Positions 44,357-52,936 are shown, numbered from the stretch's first letter. The stretch: 64,000 nt of DNA from Streptomyces camponoticapitis (GCF_014646115.1 NZ_BMMV01000001.1:484084-548083), one strand, 5' to 3'. The notes: generated from the letters alone by a model not told the origin. Numbers and translations are program-made.

Positions 44357-45169
44357 CTACTTCAGCGCCAGGACCAGCGAGTCCGACGGCGAGGACCAGA
44401 CCGCCCGCGCCTCCCCGAAGCCCGCGTCCATCAGCGTCCGCGCGTGCCACTCGGCGGAGGGCGTGTCACCGTCCGCGTGCTCTCCGTAGATCACGAACCG
44501 CTCGGCGGTCGGCCCGGCGAGCACGGGGTCCTCGGCTGCGAGATTCCACCATTCGGCCCAGTCCAGGGCGCCCGCTTCCTTGGCGCGGTCCATCTCCCGG
44601 TGCCGATGGGCGCGCTCGGCCTCGTTGATACGGGGCGTGCTCGCGTCCTTCATACGGTCGGCGTTCATGAAGACGCCACCGGGCCGGACGAGGCCGGCGA
44701 TCTGCCCGTACAGCACGGCCAGCGGTTCGCTGTGGAGCCAGTGCAGCGCGGTGGCGGTGAGGACGGCGTCGTACGAGTCGTACGGCAGCTTCGCCGTCCA
44801 GTCGGGGTCCTTGAGGTCGGCCCGCACCAGGGTCAGACGGGTGTCGCCGGCGAAGTAGCCGCCGGCGATGGCGAGCAGCGCCGGGTCGAGGTCGACGCCG
44901 GTGCTGGTGGCCGCCGGGAACCGCTGGAACAGCCGGTCGCTGATGCTTCCCGTACCGCACGCGAGGTCGAGCACCCTCGGTTCACGCCCCACCAGCGCCT
45001 CGACCATGTCGAGCATCACCCGGAAACGCTCCTCGCGGTCGGGCATGTACCACTCCTGCTGGCGGTCCCAGCTGTCCTGCCAGGCGCGCCATCCGGCCCG
45101 TCCCACGGCGGGCGCCCCGCCGACGGCGCTGCCCGCGCCCGTCCCCACGCCCGTCCCCGTGTCCACCAT
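44357..45169 (-). CDS. Class I SAM-dependent methyltransferase
   Basis: A 270-residue methyltransferase. A Gly/Ala-rich N-terminus of ~25 residues is followed by the SAM-binding fold with motif [16 protein letters not shown], motif [14 protein letters not shown], motif III-like VRADLKD, and [13 protein letters not shown]. It resembles trans-aconitate methyltransferase-like or general small-molecule methyltransferases; the acceptor cannot be assigned. It converges on the ABC operon and diverges from the CGNR gene with an 80-bp gap. Confidence 0.88.
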   Translation of the reverse strand: MVDTGTGVGTGAGSAVGGAPAVGRAGWRAWQDSWDRQQEWYMPDREERFRVMLDMVEALVGREPRVLDLACGTGSISDRLFQRFPAATSTGVDLDPALLAIAGGYFAGDTRLTLVRADLKDPDWTAKLPYDSYDAVLTATALHWLHSEPLAVLYGQIAGLVRPGGVFMNADRMKDASTPRINEAERAHRHREMDRAKEAGALDWAEWWNLAAEDPVLAGPTAERFVIYGEHADGDTPSAEWHARTLMDAGFGEARAVWSSPSDSLVLALK

Positions 45170-45249
45170 CGGAACCCTCCGCTCCGTAATACCCTATGAC
45201 CAAGACCAGCTATTACGCCGACCCTAGACCGCTGCCGTAAGGACTACAA

Positions 45250-45879
45250 GTGGAACTGGCCTCTTACTCGGACTACGCCGTACGCCTGGTCAACACCGAG
45301 GAGCCGGCCCGGGGTACGGACACGCTGACCTCGGTCGAAGCCGTCCGCGCCCTCTTCGGCGGGTCCACCCAGGCCTCGCGCCGGGCCACGGACGCGGACG
45401 TCACCCGCTTCCGTTCCGTACGCGGCCGGCTGCGCGGGGTGTTCGCGGCGGCCGACGCGGGCGAGGCGACTCACGCCGTCGACCTGCTGAACTCGCTGCT
45501 GCTGGAGTTCCCCGTCAGCCCGCAGATCTCGGGCCACGACTTCCTCGACGACGAGGGCCGTCCGCGCTGGCACATGCACCTGGCCGAGCACCCGTCGAAC
45601 GCGACCGCGGGGTTCGCGGCGATCGCCGCGATGGGCCTGGCGTTCCATCTGACGGAGTACGGCGTGGACCGCCTCGGCCTGTGCCAGGCCGCACCGTGCC
45701 GTAACGCCTACCTCGACACCTCCACCAACCGCTCACGCCGCTACTGCTCGGACCGCTGCGCGACCCGCGCCAATGTGGCGGCCTACCGGGCCCGTAAACG
45801 CCTGGAGACGGAACGGTCCGACAGCACGGGCCGCAGCGCCGAGAAGGCCCACGCGAGCACCCCGGCCAGGGACCGCTGA
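45250..45879 (+). CDS. CGNR zinc-finger domain protein
   Basis: A 209-residue ABATE/CGNR-type regulator-like protein. The N-terminal ABATE domain (about 1-135, starting ASYSDYAVRLVNTEEP) is a predicted stress-ligand-binding helical domain. The C-terminal CGNR zinc finger has LCQAAPCRNAYLDTS and RYCSDRCATRANVAAYRARK, with four cysteines for zinc. The GTG at 45250 follows AAGGA. The last 97 bp overlap the 3' end of sodX on the other strand, and the tail after ~residue 180 is Ser/Arg-rich. Function is presumed DNA-binding; no target is known. Confidence 0.9.
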   Translation: MELASYSDYAVRLVNTEEPARGTDTLTSVEAVRALFGGSTQASRRATDADVTRFRSVRGRLRGVFAAADAGEATHAVDLLNSLLLEFPVSPQISGHDFLDDEGRPRWHMHLAEHPSNATAGFAAIAAMGLAFHLTEYGVDRLGLCQAAPCRNAYLDTSTNRSRRYCSDRCATRANVAAYRARKRLETERSDSTGRSAEKAHASTPARDR

Positions 45880-46202
45880 TCCCGGTCGCGCGGCCGGTAA
45901 CGGGCCCGGACCCGGCCGAGCACCAGCTCGCCGGGCACGGTGCCGAACACCCGGCTGTCCCCCTCGGCCCCGGGATTGTCCCCGAGCACCCACCACCCGT
46001 CCTCGCGCCGCTGGACCAGCCGCTTCACGATGAGCAGATCCTGCTGGAGGGGATGTTTCAGCACGGCGATGTCCCCCGCCTTGACCGGCGCCCGGTAGTG
46101 CACCAGCAGCTGATCGCCCTGCTTGAGGGTGGGATACATGGACGGTCCCGACACCTCCGCGATCCCCAACAGCGCCCTCGGCTCACGCCCGTGCTCCGTC
46201 AT
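45783..46202 (-). CDS. sodX: Nickel-type superoxide dismutase maturation protease (SodX)
   Basis: A 139-residue S26-family signal-peptidase-like protease that removes the N-terminal pro-sequence of SodN so that the nickel hook can form. The catalytic Ser lies in VSGPSMYPTL and the general-base Lys in LIVKRLVQR; WVLGDNPGAEGDSR is the usual third box. There is no strong transmembrane anchor, in keeping with cytoplasmic SodX proteins. GGGAGG precedes the ATG. It is divergent from sodN across 151 bp, the standard Streptomyces arrangement, and its 3' end overlaps the CGNR gene antisense. Confidence 0.94.
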   Translation of the reverse strand: MTEHGREPRALLGIAEVSGPSMYPTLKQGDQLLVHYRAPVKAGDIAVLKHPLQQDLLIVKRLVQRREDGWWVLGDNPGAEGDSRVFGTVPGELVLGRVRARYRPRDRDQRSLAGVLAWAFSALRPVLSDRSVSRRLRAR

Positions 46203-46353
46203 CCCGCACCTCCCGGTTCCACGGTACGTTCCGCCGTCCGGTCCCGATCCGACCCCGGACTTTTGTCCTAAGCCCTAGGGGGCACACGCGAAATCCGGCT
46301 TCTCACGGAGTAATGTCCCACCTGAGAAGACGATCACGAGGAAGGACAGCTCA

Positions 46354-46749
46354 ATGCTCTCCCGCCTGTTTGCCCCCAAGGTGAAGGTCAGCGCCCACTG
46401 CGACCTTCCCTGCGGCGTGTACGACCCCGCCCAGGCCCGCATCGAAGCCGAGTCGGTCAAGGCCGTCCAGGAGAAGATGGCGGGTAACGACGACGCGCAC
46501 TTCCAGGCCCGCGCCACGGTCATCAAGGAACAGCGCGCCGAGCTCGCGAAGCACCACGTCTCGGTGCTGTGGAGCGACTACTTCAAGCCCCCGCACTTCG
46601 AGAAGTACCCGGAGCTGCACCAGCTGATCAACGACACCCTGAAGGCCCTGTCGGCCGCGAAGGCGTCGAAGGACCCGGCGACGGGCCAGAAGGCGCTGGA
46701 CTACATCGCCCAGGTCGACAAGATCTTCTGGGAGACGAAGAAGGCCTGA
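46354..46749 (+). CDS. sodN: Nickel superoxide dismutase SodN
   Basis: A 131-residue precursor of the cytoplasmic/secreted Ni-SOD hexamer that converts superoxide to oxygen and peroxide. The 14-residue pro-sequence (MLSRLFAPKVKVSA) is followed by the nickel hook HCDLPCGVY, in which His1, Cys2 and Cys6 of the mature chain bind nickel. The four-helix body follows. GAGGAAGGA precedes the ATG. In S. coelicolor sodN rises with nickel, through Nur and an sRNA from sodF; the site of that control cannot be seen here. Its terminator (46779-46828) is duplicated 7.3 kb downstream. Confidence 0.97.
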   Translation: MLSRLFAPKVKVSAHCDLPCGVYDPAQARIEAESVKAVQEKMAGNDDAHFQARATVIKEQRAELAKHHVSVLWSDYFKPPHFEKYPELHQLINDTLKALSAAKASKDPATGQKALDYIAQVDKIFWETKKA

Positions 46750-46766
46750 CCCCAGGTCAGCTCTTT

Positions 46767-46826
46767 CTCCCACCGGCACGACCGCCCGCACCCGGCCCGC
46801 ACGACGGACCGGGTGCGGTCGTTTTT
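46767..46826. repeat. 60-bp direct repeat, copy 1 (sodN terminator)
   Basis: Identical to 54094-54153 except for one base (C at 46816, T at 54143). It includes the whole sodN terminator hairpin and part of its T-run. The two copies bracket the accessory island and could be the left and right attachment sites. Confidence 0.9.
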
Positions 46827-46828
46827 TT
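46779..46828 (+). terminator. sodN terminator
   Basis: A GC-rich hairpin (left arm about 46779-46797, right arm about 46808-46822) followed by seven T residues, an unusually classical intrinsic terminator for Streptomyces. Confidence 0.9.
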
Positions 46829-46841
46829 CACCGAGGGCCGG

Positions 46842-47200
46842 TTACGAGCGGGACTCGCGTGCGGCCTTCCTCGACCACGCCAAAACCTCAGCCAGGTGCT
46901 CGGCCAGCAACCCGACGTGGGGATCGGGCTGAACCAGGAGAGTCGCCCCGCCCCTCGCCGTACGCTCTGCCGCCCATGTGTGGTCGAGGTGCACCAGACA
47001 GGGGCAACCAGGCCCGTACGGATCACATCCATGAGCAGGCCGCCGTGGTCGGGGTTGAGCCAGACGGTGATTGGGTTGTCGGCGTTGCCGCCGGCGGGGA
47101 CGACGTCGTGGCAAGCGTGTGCGGCCGAGGTGACCCCGTTGTCGTCAGGGAAGGGTACGAGGACGCTGTCGACGTCGAGGAGCAGGTAGGGCAGGCGCAT
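46842..47200 (-). pseudogene. Broken HAD-family hydrolase gene
   Basis: The 5' part from the ATG at 47200 reads RLPYLLLDVDSVLVPF and continues to about 47005 as VIRTGLVAPVWCTS, the N-terminal half of a HAD-like domain (its DVDGVL motif has Ser for Gly). The homologous C-terminal half, DHTWAAERTARGGATLLVQP through PHVGLLAEHLAEVLAW, lies in a different frame and stops at 46842. The middle portion expected in HAD proteins of this type (roughly 60-80 residues) is missing. I read this as an internal deletion with frameshift. It lies just inside the left repeat. Confidence 0.7.
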
Positions 47201-47236
47201 CGGTCCTACAGGGTGTGCCGGGAGCGAGGGCGGCTG

Positions 47237-47929
47237 TCAGAGCTTGCGGGCGCGGATCAGCAGGGTGGTGGGCCAGGGGTCCAAGCGGGAGTTGTGGAGC
47301 TCCTGGGCCGAGATGAGCCAGAAGCCCGCGGTCCTGAGGTGTTTCTCCAAGCGATCCGTATCGAACTCGCAGCGGGAAATGGGCAGTCGGGTGCGGTCGG
47401 CGAGAGCGACGAAGGCACGGCGCGGCCGGTCGTCAGCGCAGGGGCTTCGGCCGCATCGCCGCGCGTGGGGGACAGAGAACGCAAGCATCCGGCCAGGCCT
47501 GAGGTGCGCCGCGATGACCGGCAGCAGAGCCTCGGGAGCGATGAGCCCGACGGCGCCGAAGACGGAGTAGATCGCGTCGAACCGCTCGGCGGAGGCTTGC
47601 AGGTAATGCAGGGCGTGGCCGGTGACGAAGGTGAGGTTGTTCAGCCGTCCGTAGTGGGAGCGGGCCCGGCGCACCTGGAGGCCGACGAGGTCGACGCCGG
47701 TGACACTGGCGCCGTGGCCGGTGGCGAGGTGGGCGGAGTTGTGGCCGGAGCCGCAGCCGAGTTCCAGGAGTCGCTTGCCGCGCAGGTCGGGGCCGAGGAT
47801 GTCTGCTCCCGGTCCGAGGCCGGGCCTCGTGGTCCATTGCATGCGCGCAGTTACGGCGAGGGGTCCGGCGAGTTCGGCGGCGGTGCGCTGGAGGGCGAGG
47901 GCGTGCCACGGGGAGTCCTGGGTGATCAC
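47237..47929 (-). CDS. Class I SAM-dependent methyltransferase (island)
   Basis: A 230-residue methyltransferase. Motif I LLELGCGSGHNSAHLA, acidic SVTGVDLVGLQVRRA, and RFDAIYSVFGAVGLI are clear. It ends in a family-specific C-terminal segment (LHNSRLDPWPTTLLIRARK). It is encoded immediately after the phosphotransferase gene (1-bp gap), so the two form an operon. The acceptor is unknown; methyltransferases of this type are frequent partners of phosphotransferase and XRE/NUDIX genes in Streptomyces accessory regions, from general familiarity. Confidence 0.85.
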   Translation of the reverse strand: MITQDSPWHALALQRTAAELAGPLAVTARMQWTTRPGLGPGADILGPDLRGKRLLELGCGSGHNSAHLATGHGASVTGVDLVGLQVRRARSHYGRLNNLTFVTGHALHYLQASAERFDAIYSVFGAVGLIAPEALLPVIAAHLRPGRMLAFSVPHARRCGRSPCADDRPRRAFVALADRTRLPISRCEFDTDRLEKHLRTAGFWLISAQELHNSRLDPWPTTLLIRARKL

Positions 47930-47930
47930 G

Positions 47931-48842
47931 TCAGATCTCCAGGAGGTGGAGGACGTCGTTGAGGTGTCGGCGGACCGCCTTGATGTAGGCGGGATCGGTG
48001 GACGCGTCGTTGATCCAACGGATGGACTGCTCCATGAACCACTCGACGGCCCACATGCGGTGCCAGCCCAGAGCCCAGTTCTCCGCGGCCAGCCCGCCGC
48101 GCGGGACGAGGGCGTCGGGGGTGCCGCCGGCGGTGACGTACTGGTCCAGGAAAACGCGCAGGCGCACGGGGTGCGGGGGTTCGATGGTTCCGTGCCAGCT
48201 GGCGAGGTCGAGCAGGCCGGGGCCGGTGAAGGCCCGGGCGAAGTCCAGCAATCGCCACCCGTGCTTGCCGATGTGGAGGCTGGTGGGGTGGAACTCGGAG
48301 TGCACCCAACCGAACGGTCCCAGCGTCGCCCCAGCCGAACGGGCGTCGGCGGCCTGGGTGATCCGGTCGAGCGCGTCCTCGACGTCGTCGGTGTCCTGCC
48401 ATCGGTCGGCCTTGCGCAGCCGTTCGAGATGCTCCAGCGCTCGGGCAGGCAGCGTACTCAGCCGCTCCTGGTCGAGGACCGGCAAGGCGGAAGCCGTACG
48501 GGTGCTGTGCAGGACCACAGCCGCGGCGACGCCGTCGAGGTCATCGGCCTCGCGGACGCTGGGGCCGAGGTCGTCCATGAGCATTCCGAGCCAGCCGTCC
48601 AGGACGGCGGAGGCGTGGACCTTGGGGACGGGGACGCCGAGGGTGTGGGCCAGGCGGAGGGCCTGGTCCTCGCTGTCGAAGGGCTTCTTGGCGTATTTGA
48701 AGATGGCTGTGGTGCGGTCGGGGAAGGTGACGCGCTCGACGCCGGACATGGACCACACGCGTACCTCCTCCCGTACGGCGGTGGTCTGGCCCGTCGCGGT
48801 GAGCAGGTTGTCGAGGAGTTCGGCGCTGGGGTTCGTGGTCAC
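47931..48842 (-). CDS. Aminoglycoside/choline-kinase-like phosphotransferase
   Basis: A 303-residue protein-kinase-like-fold phosphotransferase. The ATP-site Lys is in TAIFKYAKK, and the catalytic-loop region reads GWVHSEFHPTSLHIG followed by RLLDFARAF. In canonical APH enzymes the loop is HxD; here HSE replaces it, while the Mg-binding Asp (LLDF) is kept. Either this is a divergent subfamily with altered catalysis or an inactive one. It precedes the methyltransferase in the same operon and follows the 249-residue unknown gene by 78 bp. Confidence 0.8.
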   Translation of the reverse strand: MTTNPSAELLDNLLTATGQTTAVREEVRVWSMSGVERVTFPDRTTAIFKYAKKPFDSEDQALRLAHTLGVPVPKVHASAVLDGWLGMLMDDLGPSVREADDLDGVAAAVVLHSTRTASALPVLDQERLSTLPARALEHLERLRKADRWQDTDDVEDALDRITQAADARSAGATLGPFGWVHSEFHPTSLHIGKHGWRLLDFARAFTGPGLLDLASWHGTIEPPHPVRLRVFLDQYVTAGGTPDALVPRGGLAAENWALGWHRMWAVEWFMEQSIRWINDASTDPAYIKAVRRHLNDVLHLLEI

Positions 48843-48920
48843 GTGGGGCTCCGGGGAGGGGTGGTGGCGTCCGGGGAGGGTGAGGGATGCAGGCCCGCCC
48901 CGGAGCCTGATCGGGTGGGG

Positions 48921-49670
48921 TTACGCGGAGGGGTTCACGCGGTGGGCGTAGACCTGCTCGATCCAACTCGCCTTGAACTCGGCGAGGTCGTCACGGAACT
49001 TCGCCATCGAGGCACCGTAGGGGGCGACGACGCCGCCGGTTTGGTCCGGCACGGACTGGCAGCCGTGCACGAGGCGGCCGCCGAGCGCCGTGTGGGCCTT
49101 GATGGACTCGATCCGGCGGTGCTCGTTGAACCAGCCGCCGTGGTAGACCTCGTCGAGCATCCCGCCCATCTCACCGTCCAGGTCGAAAACGACGGAAGTG
49201 GCGGCGGGGAAGAACCAGCACGGGCCGACATTGGAGATGCGCCCGTCCACCTCGACCTTGTTGAGCGCCATGAGTGTGGCCGCCTCGCGGAGCATCCGCA
49301 GGTGGTCGGCGGTGATCTGCGACAGGCCGAGACCGGCCAGGTGTTCATCGCGGAAGAGGTACGCGTACACCTCGTACGCGGTGGTCAGTACCCGGGCCGC
49401 GTCGGAGGTGGACTCGCCGTGGTTCTTGATGAAGTCGAGCGCGAGCTGCTCGACCGCGCTCTCATTCGTCTCGTCCACGTCCAGGAGCCGGGTCGTGACC
49501 AGCTCCCAGTCGGCGACGAGCCAGGTGTTCGACTCGAAGCGGAAGAAGTACTCGGTCGGGTCGATGGTGATGCGCCGGCCGTCGACCTGGATGCCGGGCA
49601 GACGGCTCCAGCGCGGGTCGAACGCCTCGGGCAGTTCGACCGTGATGGCCGTGGTGTCGATGGTGGTCAC
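48921..49670 (-). CDS. Unrecognised island protein, 249 residues
   Basis: I do not recognise this family. It is a soluble protein without signal peptide or membrane helices. The sequence contains a strand-rich start (ITVELPEAFDPRWSRLPGIQ), a helical centre (ARVLTTAYEVYAYLFRDEHLAGLGLSQI), and a GPCWFFPAATSVVFDLDGEMGG region. The GTG at 49670 follows GGAGACAC. It is divergent from the XRE-TPR regulator (220-bp gap) and heads the operon with the phosphotransferase and methyltransferase, so it probably shares their substrate or pathway. Confidence 0.7.
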   Translation of the reverse strand: MTTIDTTAITVELPEAFDPRWSRLPGIQVDGRRITIDPTEYFFRFESNTWLVADWELVTTRLLDVDETNESAVEQLALDFIKNHGESTSDAARVLTTAYEVYAYLFRDEHLAGLGLSQITADHLRMLREAATLMALNKVEVDGRISNVGPCWFFPAATSVVFDLDGEMGGMLDEVYHGGWFNEHRRIESIKAHTALGGRLVHGCQSVPDQTGGVVAPYGASMAKFRDDLAEFKASWIEQVYAHRVNPSA

Positions 49671-49854
49671 CGTGTCTCCGTCTCTGATCGGCCGGGTTCG
49701 GGCACAGGAATGCCCGAGCCCGGCATGGGCGTACGGAACTTCGAGGTGCCGCCCGGTCCAAGGGGAGCCTGGATCACGGTCGCGCCGTTCCGGGCGGTTG
49801 CTGATAAGTGAAACGGTGGTCACGCTCTGTGGGTACGGTGGAAGGCAGTTGAAG

Positions 49855-49871
49855 CGGTATACGCGGTTTAC
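49855..49871 (+). promoter_or_regulatory. Tandem CGGTNTAC repeats before the XRE-TPR regulator
   Basis: CGGTATAC (49855-49862) and CGGTTTAC (49864-49871) are direct repeats with a 9-bp period, 19 bp before the regulator GTG and in the -10 region for a short-leader transcript. Possible autoregulatory site. Confidence 0.4.
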
Positions 49872-49890
49872 AGCTCCGGGAGAGGCGATC

Positions 49891-51246
49891 GTGGCGGCGC
49901 AGAGAGAGCCCAACTCCCGTCTACGCGACGTCATCGACGCGGCCAACTGCACCTACGAAGCCCTTGCCCGAGACGTGCGGCGCATCGCCGCTGAGAACGG
50001 CGAGATCCTCCAGACCAACAAGTCGGCCATCTCTCATTGGGTAAACGGCGCCCGTGCCCCTTCGGGTCGGGTAGGCCATTACCTCGCCGAAGCACTGTCC
50101 CGGCGAGCGGGACGCACGATCACCCGGACCGAGATCGGCCTCTGTGCCGGCGAAGCCGAACAGCAGGCGGAGTCCGACCCTGTCTTCGCCGTCACCGACC
50201 TGGGCCGGGCCGACGTCGAGCGCCGTCGCTTCCTCGCCATCGCGACCTTCACCACCGCCGGCGTCGCGATGCCGCTCAGCCACGACCAAGAGTCCACCGC
50301 CCGCATGCTCCGTGCGCGTACCGGCACGTCCCTGGTCGGCGGGGAGGACGTGGACGTCGTACGCCAGATCACCGCGGCCTTCAGCGCCGCCGACGAACGC
50401 CTCGGCGGCGGCCACGGTCTGACCACCGTCACCGCGTACCTCGCCGACACCGCCGCTCCCATGCTGCGCGGACGCTTCCCCAGCGAAGTGTTACGCCAGG
50501 CCGCCTTCGGCGCCGTCGCCGAACTCGCCTATCTCGCCGGGTGGAAACACCACGACCTCGGTCAGGAAGGTGCCGCCCAGCGCTACTACCAGGTCGGCTA
50601 CCAACTCGCCTGCGAAGCCGACCCCCACGGCCACGCAGCCTGGATGATGCGCGCCCTCGCCCACCAGTCCCTCAGCCTCAAGCAACCCCACCACTGCGTA
50701 GACCTCGTCGAAGGTGCCCTCCGCACAGGTCTCGGCCACGTCGACGGCCAGACCGAAGCCCTCCTCCACATCACGCACGCCCGTGCCTACGCGGCCGTCA
50801 ACGAGCACCCCTTGGCCTCACGTGCCCTACTCGCCGCCGAAGACGCGCTTCTACGGAACGACCGCCCACAGCCCAGCTACTCCCGCGTCAGCGGGCCCGC
50901 CGCCGGCACCGTGGCAAGCCACACCGCACGCACCCTGACCGACCTCGCCGACCACAGCGGCACCGAACAACAACACCGCCACGCCCTCACCCGCTGGGAC
51001 CCTGCGAAGTACAAACGCGTCCACGCCCTCACCCACGCCGACCTCGGTGACAGCCTCGCCGCCCAGACCCGAGCCGACGAAGCCGTCGCCGCTTGGGCCC
51101 AGGCCCTGGTCCTCATGGAGGGCATGACCTCCGACCGCACCCGCAAGGCGATCACCTCGATCCGCTCCACCCTCGCGGTCTACCAGCGCCGCGGCGTCCC
51201 CGGCGCGGCCGATCTCGCGCGCCGAGCCCGCGAAGCCCTCGCCTAA
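49891..51246 (+). CDS. XRE-type HTH / TPR-like transcriptional regulator
   Basis: A 451-residue regulator. Residues about 8-75 form an XRE-like HTH (LRDVIDAANCTYEALARDVRRIA, KSAISHWVNGARAPS). After a linker with a hydrophobic stretch that is sometimes mis-annotated as a Tat signal (RRFLAIATFTTAGVAMPL), the rest is helical TPR-like sequence. Similar proteins are abundant in Streptomyces, many beside NUDIX or methyltransferase genes. The GTG at 49891 follows GGGAGAGG by 6 bp. The NUDIX gene starts 1 bp after its stop. Confidence 0.88.
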   Translation: MAAQREPNSRLRDVIDAANCTYEALARDVRRIAAENGEILQTNKSAISHWVNGARAPSGRVGHYLAEALSRRAGRTITRTEIGLCAGEAEQQAESDPVFAVTDLGRADVERRRFLAIATFTTAGVAMPLSHDQESTARMLRARTGTSLVGGEDVDVVRQITAAFSAADERLGGGHGLTTVTAYLADTAAPMLRGRFPSEVLRQAAFGAVAELAYLAGWKHHDLGQEGAAQRYYQVGYQLACEADPHGHAAWMMRALAHQSLSLKQPHHCVDLVEGALRTGLGHVDGQTEALLHITHARAYAAVNEHPLASRALLAAEDALLRNDRPQPSYSRVSGPAAGTVASHTARTLTDLADHSGTEQQHRHALTRWDPAKYKRVHALTHADLGDSLAAQTRADEAVAAWAQALVLMEGMTSDRTRKAITSIRSTLAVYQRRGVPGAADLARRAREALA

Positions 51247-51247
51247 C

Positions 51248-51778
51248 ATGCCCAACAACCCGCCCGACGAAGGGAACCCCGTGGCCCAGCAGACCGACGA
51301 CCAGCCGAAAGCGCTCAAGCCGGCACTTGAATCCATGACCCTGCTGGTCGCCGCCGTCATCGTCCACGACAAGGCCACGAACCGCGTGGTCCTTCTCCAA
51401 CGCAGCGAACACGCCAAGTTCGCCCAAGGCATGTGGGATCTCCCCGTCGGCAAGAGCGACCCCGGCGAACCGATCACCGAAACGGCCGTCCGCGAGTTGC
51501 ACGAAGAGACCGGCCTGACAGTGAAGCCGGAATCCTTGAAGGTCGCCCACATCATCCACGGCGCCTGGGGCGTGGAGGCCCCCAACGGCTTCCTCACCGT
51601 CGTCTTCGCCGCCCACGAATGGACCGGTGAACTCGAAAACCGTGAACCCCGCAAGCACGCACAGGTTTGCTGGGTCGATACCGACGCCATCCCCGAGGAC
51701 TTCGTGGGCACCACCGGAAGCGCCCTGCACCGGTACCTCGCGGGAGGCCCGCAGGTCTCCCTCGACGGTTGGCGGTAG
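51248..51778 (+). CDS. NUDIX hydrolase
   Basis: A 176-residue nucleotide-diphosphate hydrolase with a complete NUDIX box, GKSDPGEPITETAVRELH followed by EETGL (Gx5Ex7REUxEExGU). An N-terminal polar extension of ~30 residues precedes the domain. It begins 1 bp after the XRE-TPR regulator stop and is surely co-transcribed with it. The substrate (an NTP, nucleotide sugar or cofactor fragment) cannot be named. It converges on the DUF488 operon. Confidence 0.9.
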   Translation: MPNNPPDEGNPVAQQTDDQPKALKPALESMTLLVAAVIVHDKATNRVVLLQRSEHAKFAQGMWDLPVGKSDPGEPITETAVRELHEETGLTVKPESLKVAHIIHGAWGVEAPNGFLTVVFAAHEWTGELENREPRKHAQVCWVDTDAIPEDFVGTTGSALHRYLAGGPQVSLDGWR

Positions 51779-51887
51779 CGATAGCAGCCGTCTTGCGGTC
51801 ACCACGCCATCGAAGAGAGAGCGGCGCAGGCGCAGTCGACTCAGACGACCGTGCTTAGAGGGCGGCTCTTGACCGCGGCACAGCCGC

Positions 51888-52325
51888 TCACGCCAGGTGC
51901 TCGATTGTGACGTCATCCCACTGCTGTGCGAGATATTCCGCGACAAGCCGGCGGTGGCAATGCCGCGCATTGTCCTCACTGCAGAGCAGGACTGTGTTGT
52001 CGAGCGCTTCCCGCCGGAAGATGTCCTCAATCCGACGAGCCTTCATCAATTCGAGGAATTGTTCCTCATAGGGCGCCCAGCCGACATCTCGCTTCTTGTA
52101 GGCGTCGAGCATGTCCTTGGTCGGGGCCAGTTCGACACGATGGGCGTACTGCGCACCGCAAATCTCACCCAGGAAGTACCTCAGATCATCTCGCTTAGCG
52201 AAACCGGACAGTTGCGACACATTGTTGAGTCGAACATCGACCAGCCCTGAAACTCCAGCTTCACGCAATAGCCCGAAGAACTTTTCGGCGGACTTCTTCG
52301 TGAAACCGATGGTGTAAAGTTTCAT
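51888..52325 (-). CDS. DUF488 protein, short form
   Basis: A 145-residue DUF488 protein. It starts KLYTIGFTKKSAEKFF and has the LVDVRLNNVSQLSGF segment and the conserved LLCSEDNARHCHRRLVAEYL (Cys ... CHR) motif. Its start overlaps the preceding DUF488 gene as ATGA (52322-52325). DUF488 proteins are thought to be nucleic-acid or nucleotide processing factors in conflict contexts, but no activity is established for this subgroup. GC content is visibly lower than in the core genes. Confidence 0.88.
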   Translation of the reverse strand: MKLYTIGFTKKSAEKFFGLLREAGVSGLVDVRLNNVSQLSGFAKRDDLRYFLGEICGAQYAHRVELAPTKDMLDAYKKRDVGWAPYEEQFLELMKARRIEDIFRREALDNTVLLCSEDNARHCHRRLVAEYLAQQWDDVTIEHLA

Positions 52326-52936
52326 CTTTCCGGTGTCCCGTCGACGCGAAGCTGCTCATTAACATACGCGATCCGTTGTTCCTGGCGGTCGAGAGCTTCT
52401 TGGAGGCGCTCGGCCGAGGTCCGGAAAAGATCTTCCTGATCCAGCCCAAAATTAGTCATCAGACGTCGCATTGCTGAGGAATGGTTCTCGACGTGCCCGT
52501 CGCCATGAATGTGCTGGACGGCGATTCCGTCCGCCTCGAGGGCTCGCGCGACAAGCACGCAACGATGGCAGTCGAGTGGTTCCTGCTCAGTGCACATGAC
52601 AGCGATTCGCTCGCTCTGCGAACCGTTCCGCAGGCGATTGATGCCGCTGACGAAATTCGAGGTCCGGGCAAGAAGCTCGTACCGCACCTGTCCGTCCACA
52701 TAGCAGGTGAGGTCTTCGGGCCGCGCGCCCAGTTCTTTTCCCAGGAAGACGTACTTGATATCGACGCTGGAAAGGGTTCGCTCCACGGCATATCGGTTGA
52801 ACTGGGGCGTGAATCGACTGACGGGCATCGACCGCACGTCGGCAATCGCCGTGATCCCATGCTTCTGCAGCAGGCTCAGAAATCCTGAGCTACTGTGCGT
52901 GGAGTGACCGACAGTGAATACTGTATGAGGTGTCAT
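52322..52936 (-). CDS. DUF488 protein, long form
   Basis: A 204-residue second DUF488 paralogue: TVFTVGHSTHSSSGFLSLL, AIADVRSMPVSRFTPQFNR, YVFLGKELGARPED, VMCTEQEPLDCHRCVLVARAL. It differs from its neighbour by a ~50-residue C-terminal helical tail (from LDQEDLFRTSAERLQEALDR). Start and stop overlap both neighbours by 4 bp (ATGA), so the three genes are one tightly coupled unit. Two different DUF488 proteins side by side suggest a heteromer. Confidence 0.88.
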   Translation of the reverse strand: MTPHTVFTVGHSTHSSSGFLSLLQKHGITAIADVRSMPVSRFTPQFNRYAVERTLSSVDIKYVFLGKELGARPEDLTCYVDGQVRYELLARTSNFVSGINRLRNGSQSERIAVMCTEQEPLDCHRCVLVARALEADGIAVQHIHGDGHVENHSSAMRRLMTNFGLDQEDLFRTSAERLQEALDRQEQRIAYVNEQLRVDGTPER

